Source: Ignavibacteriota bacterium (lineage in GTDB: Bacteria; Bacteroidota; Ignavibacteria; Tepidaquicellales; Tepidaquicellaceae). From it: DNA of 10,507 bases. The translations under genes and the position numbers were made by a program. Of the stretch, positions 6,422 through 10,507 are shown piece after piece (position 1 is the first letter of the stretch; each line of letters opens with the position of its first letter). Location of the stretch: assembly GCA_003135995.1 (NCBI GenBank), contig PNBM01000288.1, forward strand, positions 1 to 10,507, read 5' to 3'. A model generated the notes under the pieces. The model searched no databases, was not told the origin of the DNA, and saw nothing but the letters and a program-made list of their open reading frames with translations.

Positions 6422-7672
6422 TTATTTTATCAAAATCATTTTCTTCGTTTCGCTGAAGCCATCGGTTATCAATTTATAATAATAAACTCCGCTTGAATAT
6501 TTTGATGCATCAAAAGTCACTTCATAAGTTCCCGGAGTTTGTTTTTCATTTACAAGTGTTTCAACTTCACGACCCAGCATATCGAAAACTACAAATCTTA
6601 TAAAACCATTCTTTGGTAATTCATATCGAATGTTTGTTGTTGGATTGAACGGATTCGGATAATTTTGCTCTAATGAATATTTAGATGGAACGACTTCGGA
6701 AATCTGTTTAATTCCGATAAAATCACTTAAAGGGCGACGCCAGACTTGTCCACCTGTTCCCGCAAAAATGTAATTGTTTATGATAATAAAAGCGCAAATT
6801 GGCGGAGCGGGAGACCAAGTGAATCCGTCATTTTTAGTTATCCAGGTTGAACCATTATTGGATGAAAAGTAAACTCCCCAATAAGTATTCGGATAATCTA
6901 TACCTGCTAATAAATTAGAACCAATTATGGCAACAGAAGTAACATCTCCAGCCGGAAAACCACTATTAATAACAGTCCAGTTTCCTCCATTATTAGTTGA
7001 AAGGTAAACTCCACCAGCATCTCCTCCTGCAAAAATTTTTGTTCCTGAAATAACAATGGACCTGACCCATACAGGAGGGGGAGATGTCTGAGTCCAGCTT
7101 CCGCCGTTATTAGTTGAAAGAGAAATTCCTGTATTAGTTCCTGCGAATAAGTTTGATCCGTTTACCGCAAAAGAGAAAACACCTAAACCTGTTAAACCGC
7201 ATGAAGACCAGTTTGTTCCGTTATTCGATGAACGGAATACTCCAGCACTATTATCACACCCTGCAAAAATATAATTTCCGCTTACGGTAAGAGCTTGGAC
7301 CCTCATCTGAGTCAATCCGTTATTGACAGCAGTCCAGCTACCGCCATTATTTGTTGATAGGAATACACCTGCTGTACGGGTGCCGGCAAATATATTTGTT
7401 CCGGAAACTGCAAGACATTGCACATTATAGGGTGATAAACCTGAATAATTCCAGTTTGTGCCGTAATTGTTTGAAAAATAAACTCCGTTACCCGGTCCGC
7501 TATTTTGTCCTTCACTTCCTGCATATAAAGTATTTCCATTTAAAACGAATGATATAACATTGTAAGTTCCAATTCCATTGCTATATTGCGCCCACTGTGC
7601 AGAGCAATTGTCAATGTTTAATGATAAATTATAAATGAAAAGAGCGAGTACTAATGTAATTAATTTTTTCAT
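6422..7672 (-). CDS. Asp-box seven-blade propeller with T9SS sorting domain (paralog of 7720-8955)
   Basis: The 416-residue protein has a signal peptide (1-25, MKKLITLVLALFIYN..., likely cut at CSA|QW). Residues 30-315 form propeller blades, each with an SG(T/S)xIFAG strand followed by an Asp-box-like GV(Y/F)xSxNNGxxW; six clear copies end near 74, 113, 155, 193, 232 and 277, and a seventh ends as QVWRRPLSD (309-317). The linker IGIKQISEVVPS is shared exactly with the next gene upstream. The sorting domain runs from NYPNPFNP (337-344) to K416, without the insertions found in two paralogs. It is expected to be exported by Sec and then T9SS and anchored or released at the surface; a binding role is inferred from fold only. 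The start region is part of a 103-bp junction repeat. No Shine-Dalgarno; the leader is A/T-only. Confidence 0.9.
   Translation of the reverse strand: MKKLITLVLALFIYNLSLNIDNCSAQWAQYSNGIGTYNVISFVLNGNTLYAGSEGQNSGPGNGVYFSNNYGTNWNYSGLSPYNVQCLAVSGTNIFAGTRTAGVFLSTNNGGSWTAVNNGLTQMRVQALTVSGNYIFAGCDNSAGVFRSSNNGTNWSSCGLTGLGVFSFAVNGSNLFAGTNTGISLSTNNGGSWTQTSPPPVWVRSIVISGTKIFAGGDAGGVYLSTNNGGNWTVINSGFPAGDVTSVAIIGSNLLAGIDYPNTYWGVYFSSNNGSTWITKNDGFTWSPAPPICAFIIINNYIFAGTGGQVWRRPLSDFIGIKQISEVVPSKYSLEQNYPNPFNPTTNIRYELPKNGFIRFVVFDMLGREVETLVNEKQTPGTYEVTFDASKYSSGVYYYKLITDGFSETKKMILIK
7606..7637 (-). repeat. 7-bp-period array under the signal-peptide coding region
   Basis: Plus-strand units are AATTGTC, AATGTTT, AATGATA, AATTATA and a final AATG. 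The array begins exactly at the first base of the Cys23 codon and covers roughly residues 13-23 of the 6422-7672 protein. Confidence 0.6.
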
Positions 7673-7763
7673 TATATTTTTTTTATTTTAAGAAAAATTT
7701 TGAATTTTTATTGTTAAAATTACTTTGTTAATAGCATTTTTTTCGTCTCGCTGAAGTCATCTG
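7661..7763 (-). repeat. Junction repeat, copy A
   Basis: It matches 8944-9046 at 100 of 103 bases with no gap. It covers the first codons of the 6422-7672 gene, the 47-bp spacer and the last 15 codons (through the SETKKM end) of the 7720-8955 gene. Such identity in a non-coding spacer is far above that of the flanking propeller bodies. Confidence 0.9.
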
Positions 7764-8955
7764 TTGTTAATCTATAAAAATAAACTCCACTGGGATATTT
7801 TGAGGCATCGAATGTTACTTCGTAAGTTCCCGCATTTAATTTCTCATTTACAAGAGTTTCAATTTCTTTCCCGAGGATGTCATAAACTTTGAGAATGATC
7901 ATCCCTCCTTCTCCCTTTTTAAGGGGGGAATTAAGAGCAGGCATATTAAACTTTATTTTTGTTTTCGGATTAAATGGATTCGGATAGTTTTGGTCCAAAG
8001 AATATGATGATGGAACAACTTCAGAAATTTGTTTTATCCCTATAATCTCGTTTAGTGGTCTTCGCCAGATTCCTGTATTATCTTTTCCTGCAAATAAATA
8101 ACCATTATAAATAAATAGACTACGGATTCCAGAACCCATTGGCATTCCTTCATTTCTCTGTGTCCATGTTTGTCCGTAATTACTTGAAACATTGAATGTA
8201 CCATCGTCATAACCGGCAAATATATTAGAACCGCTTGATGCAAGAGCCCATGTTCCGCCAATATTAATTAATACTGACCAATTTTGACCGGAATTAGTTG
8301 ATAAATAAATATGACCTCCGGCTCCTAAAAAAATATAGTTGCCACTAATAGTAAAACAGTTCGGATTAACATTCGTTAATGTTTGTGTCCAATTCTGACC
8401 ACTATTTGTCGAAGTATATATTGAACCATAATCATGATTTGAACTATCACAATTTGCATAAATATTTGTTCCACTACCGGCAATTTCACGCATATTATAA
8501 CCATACAATGCATATTGTGTCCAGTTTTGTCCATTATTTGTTGACCTATAAATTCCAGAATAGAAATAAGTAGTTGCAAATATATTACCCCCAATTACCA
8601 CAAGACCTAAAACATATTTATTGTTCAGTGATGTTTGAGTCCAGTTTTGACCATTATTTGATGAAACATAAATACCATTCCCACCTGTACCTGCAAATAT
8701 ATTTGAACCATTTACGACTAATGCATATACAGTTTGATTGTTTAAGGAACTTTGTACCCAATTCACACCATTGTTTGAAGACATATAAACTCCATTTGAG
8801 TCAGTACCTGCAAAAATATAATTCCCATTTGATGTAAATGGATAAACGTCATGATTATTCAAAGAAGTTTGCACCCACTGTGCAGAGCAATTATCAATTT
8901 TCAATGTACAATGTACAATTAGAACAAAAGCTAATATGTAAATTAATTTTTTCAT
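7720..8955 (-). CDS. Asp-box seven-blade propeller with T9SS sorting domain carrying an inserted repeat
   Basis: The 411-residue protein has a signal peptide (1-25, MKKLIYILAFVLIVH..., likely cut at CSA|QW), then blades with (S)GxNIFAG strands and Asp-box-like IYxSxNxGQNW turns ending near 66, 105, 145, 189, 226 and 264; the seventh is GIWRRPL (295-301). The GQNWTQTSLNN wording repeats nearly verbatim, more uniformly than in its paralog, suggesting internal blade duplication. The sorting domain (NYPNPFNP 323-330 to K411) contains an insert, LNSPLKKGEGG (341-351), 9 residues net longer than uninserted copies and derived from a palindromic DNA repeat. Export by Sec and T9SS is confident; the ligand is unknown. 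Both flanks are copies of the same 103-bp junction, so this gene may be a duplicated or exchanged cassette. Confidence 0.9.
   Translation of the reverse strand: MKKLIYILAFVLIVHCTLKIDNCSAQWVQTSLNNHDVYPFTSNGNYIFAGTDSNGVYMSSNNGVNWVQSSLNNQTVYALVVNGSNIFAGTGGNGIYVSSNNGQNWTQTSLNNKYVLGLVVIGGNIFATTYFYSGIYRSTNNGQNWTQYALYGYNMREIAGSGTNIYANCDSSNHDYGSIYTSTNSGQNWTQTLTNVNPNCFTISGNYIFLGAGGHIYLSTNSGQNWSVLINIGGTWALASSGSNIFAGYDDGTFNVSSNYGQTWTQRNEGMPMGSGIRSLFIYNGYLFAGKDNTGIWRRPLNEIIGIKQISEVVPSSYSLDQNYPNPFNPKTKIKFNMPALNSPLKKGEGGMIILKVYDILGKEIETLVNEKLNAGTYEVTFDASKYPSGVYFYRLTTDDFSETKKMLLTK
7902..7935. repeat. Palindromic repeat inserted in frame in a second sorting domain
   Basis: CCCTT (7913-7917) and AAGGG (7921-7925) form the core stem around a TTT loop, extended outward with wobble pairs to about 7909-7929. 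On the minus strand it is translated as NSPLKKGEGG. The CCTCC...CCCTTTTTAAGGGGGG pattern matches another widespread class of bacterial intergenic repeat, here inside a gene. Confidence 0.75.
8158..8790 (-). repeat. Six blade-unit repeats recognisable at DNA level
   Basis: A motif close to CCAATTTTGACCATTATTTG recurs at about 8164, 8278, 8389, 8521, 8641 and 8758, spaced 111-132 bp (37-44 codons). It encodes the NNGQNWTQ turn of each propeller blade. The copies are imperfect, with long divergent sequence between them, as expected for a blade repeat. Confidence 0.8.
8889..8920 (-). repeat. 7-bp-period array under the signal-peptide coding region
   Basis: Plus-strand units are AATTATC, AATTTTC, AATGTAC, AATGTAC and AATT. 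It starts at the first base of the Cys23 codon, as in the sister genes, and includes two identical adjacent units. Confidence 0.65.
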
Positions 8956-9046
8956 GATATTTTTTTTATTATAAGAAAAATTTTGAATTTTTATTGTTAA
9001 ATTTACTTTGTTAATAGCATTTTTTTCGTCTCGCTGAAGTCATCTG
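8944..9046 (-). repeat. Junction repeat, copy B
   Basis: Near-identical partner of 7661-7763 (three substitutions, no indel). It covers the first codons of the 7720-8955 gene, a 47-bp spacer and the last 15 codons of the sialidase-like gene. Beyond it the sorting-domain DNA stays similar but diverges. Confidence 0.9.
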
Positions 9047-10507
9047 CTGTTAATCTATAAAAATAAACCCCGCTTGGATATTTTGAGGCATCCCATGTTG
9101 CTTCATAAGTTCCGGGTGATAATTTTTCATTTACAAGAGTTTCAATTTCTTTTCCAAGTATATCATAAATTTTTATTTTTACTAATGTACTTTTCGGTAA
9201 ATCGAATTTTATATTCGTTGCAGGATTAAATGGATTGGGATAGTTTTGATAAAGGAGAAAATTTTCCGGAATATAATTGCTTATCGGTTTAATACCTATA
9301 GTAAATGTATCAATAATTGCAGTCCAGATTGAGCCGGCGGAGCCGTTACCCTCAGCCCAGACAGGTCTTACTTTATTATTATATGCAGCTAATCCTATAT
9401 AGTCACCGTAATATACACTGCACAAACTAAATTGATTTGAATTCACTTTCACATTGGCAAAAGTACTTCCGCCGTCGGTGGAACGTGCAAGATAGAGGTC
9501 TATATAAGCAATATTTGGTGCACTTCTGTTGTCATAAAATGAGCAATATAAATTTCCATTTGCCTGGTCAACTGCTATATGAGTAAAATAATGAGCTTTA
9601 TTCTGCAAATTAATCGGGTCATTATTAACACGGACAGGCTGACTCCAATTAATTCCCATATTTGTAGATTTTGATAGCCAAACGTCCGTTCTATATAAAC
9701 TGCCTGTATTATCAATCCAGCTTAAATATACGGTTCCTTTGTTGGGACTATTACTGTTATCACAATCAATCCACGGAGTACCATCATAAGCACATCCATA
9801 ACTAAGGTAATAATTCCATCCGTCGTTTAATGATGATATTCTTATATTCTCATCAAGCCATGAATTACCTGCATCGATTGACCTATCAAATACAACACCA
9901 ATAGAGTCCACCCACGCAGCATAAACCTGACCTTCAGGACCTGTACAACAAACACATCCTTCGAGATAATCTCTTTTGAAACCGATACCTATACCTGCTT
10001 TTTTGCTTATACGTTTAGGAATACTGAATGTCTGTCCATGGTCTGTTGAACGACAGAAATATGCGTTTGAACTGTCATTGCGGGAGTTTGTAGTATGTAT
10101 AGTATCTGCTTGTGTATAAACAACATATATATTATTCTGGTAAATGCTATTAGAATTGTCTACGCAAATAGTCGGCATATCATCCATTTTTGGACTACAA
10201 TTAGCAAAGGTATCTGTTACCCAATTTGCTCCGCCGTTAGAAGATTTCATACAATATAAATAACCGAGGAGAGGCGGGTTAATCCAGTTTCCAAAATCAC
10301 CGGTAAAATAAAAATTTCCTAATTTATCTGAAGCAATTCCCGGGTCGCAATAAAGTATTCCAAATGCAGGATATAAAATACCACCTGACCAATTTAATCC
10401 TCCATTTGTTGTATAAAAATAACTGCACCTATTAATACCTTGATAAGTAGAGTTTGTTCCAACAACCATCTGATTTGGATTAACAGGATTTATTGCTATA
10501 CTCGTTT
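9003..10507 (-). CDS. Sialidase-like Asp-box (BNR) protein with T9SS sorting domain, N-terminus beyond right edge
   Basis: The frame is open to the window edge. The 12 codons before the Met at 10469-10467 read TSIAINPVNPNQ, and IAINPxNPNxMVVGTN is a standard opening strand of this family, so that Met is internal and the true start lies outside. At least 500 residues are present. Counting from that Met, Asp-box-like turns occur at TTNGGLNW (20-27), SSNGGANW (76-83), STDHGQTF (141-148), SIDAGNSW (197-204), STNMGINW (268-275) and STDGGSTF (330-337). Other family marks are GCVCC (171-175), TPWIDCDNSNSPNKGTVYLSW (231-251, in part) and GDYIGLAAYNNKVRPVWAEG (355-374). The sorting domain runs from NYPNPFNP (409-416) to K488. 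The fold is that of BNR/sialidase six-blade propellers, but catalytic sialidase residues cannot be shown, so glycosidase activity is not claimed. Cysteines are frequent. Confidence 0.9.
   Translation of the reverse strand, partial: TSIAINPVNPNQMVVGTNSTYQGINRCSYFYTTNGGLNWSGGILYPAFGILYCDPGIASDKLGNFYFTGDFGNWINPPLLGYLYCMKSSNGGANWVTDTFANCSPKMDDMPTICVDNSNSIYQNNIYVVYTQADTIHTTNSRNDSSNAYFCRSTDHGQTFSIPKRISKKAGIGIGFKRDYLEGCVCCTGPEGQVYAAWVDSIGVVFDRSIDAGNSWLDENIRISSLNDGWNYYLSYGCAYDGTPWIDCDNSNSPNKGTVYLSWIDNTGSLYRTDVWLSKSTNMGINWSQPVRVNNDPINLQNKAHYFTHIAVDQANGNLYCSFYDNRSAPNIAYIDLYLARSTDGGSTFANVKVNSNQFSLCSVYYGDYIGLAAYNNKVRPVWAEGNGSAGSIWTAIIDTFTIGIKPISNYIPENFLLYQNYPNPFNPATNIKFDLPKSTLVKIKIYDILGKEIETLVNEKLSPGTYEATWDASKYPSGVYFYRLTADDFSETKKMLLTK

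Noticed and set aside
8158..8790. Regularly spaced repeats that could suggest a CRISPR-like array
   Set aside because: The repeats are imperfect, 111-132 bp apart, in frame within a gene and encode propeller turns; no cas genes.
7312..8837. Further short frames on both strands across the propeller genes
   Set aside because: They repeat with the blade period and lack any start signals or protein motifs; shadows of repeated coding DNA.
10467..10469. Met codon as the start of the sialidase-like gene
   Set aside because: The frame is open upstream and the preceding codons encode a family-typical strand (IAINPVNPNQ), with no signal peptide after this Met.
636..10500. Bacteroidota-type promoter boxes (TAnnTTTG) in the spacers
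   Set aside because: I looked for the -7 element on the minus strand in the spacers and found no convincing match, so no promoters are called.

Overview
The window looks like chromosomal DNA of a low-GC Bacteroidota/Ignavibacteriota-type (FCB group) bacterium. Five proteins end in the type IX secretion system (T9SS) type A sorting domain, with the signature NPFNP ... YD.LG.E.ETLVNEK ... SGVY.Y.L ... SETKKM, in the wording typical of Ignavibacteria-like genomes. Most start codons lack a Shine-Dalgarno sequence and sit behind A-rich leaders. The lineage is inferred from protein style only; there is no rRNA or housekeeping marker here.

Everything is on the minus strand, so transcription runs from high to low coordinates. 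In that order: a sialidase-like Asp-box protein cut by the right edge (9003-10507); two paralogous seven-blade propeller proteins (7720-8955 and 6422-7672); a lipoprotein with two Fn3-like repeats and a LamG domain (4824-6143); a two-domain outer-membrane protein (3825-4760); a Ycf48-like propeller (2398-3690); a decayed signal-peptide relic (about 2299-2372); a SUMF1/FGE-fold protein of visibly higher GC (735-2228); a mini T9SS protein with two YSGGNGxGD motifs (150-635); and the first 23 codons of another secreted protein cut by the left edge (1-70). No regulator, enzyme pathway, tRNA, rRNA, CRISPR array or transposase is present. The region is a surface and secreted protein cluster whose members appear to share an export route (Sec, then T9SS or the outer membrane) rather than a metabolic pathway.

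The most interesting content is at the DNA level. Two gene junctions (7661-7763 and 8944-9046) match at 100 of 103 bases, spanning the end of one gene, the spacer and the start of the next, which points to duplication or cassette exchange of the propeller bodies between constant ends. Four signal-peptide regions sit on a 7-bp-period repeat in one fixed register, and a fifth copy between genes is the start of a deleted paralog. Two unrelated palindromic repeats have entered, in frame, the same loop of the sorting domain in two different paralogs. Further palindromes lie between genes at 107-140, 698-738, 2263-2287 and 6305-6385. I found no convincing new multi-gene system beyond this repeat-driven paralog cluster.
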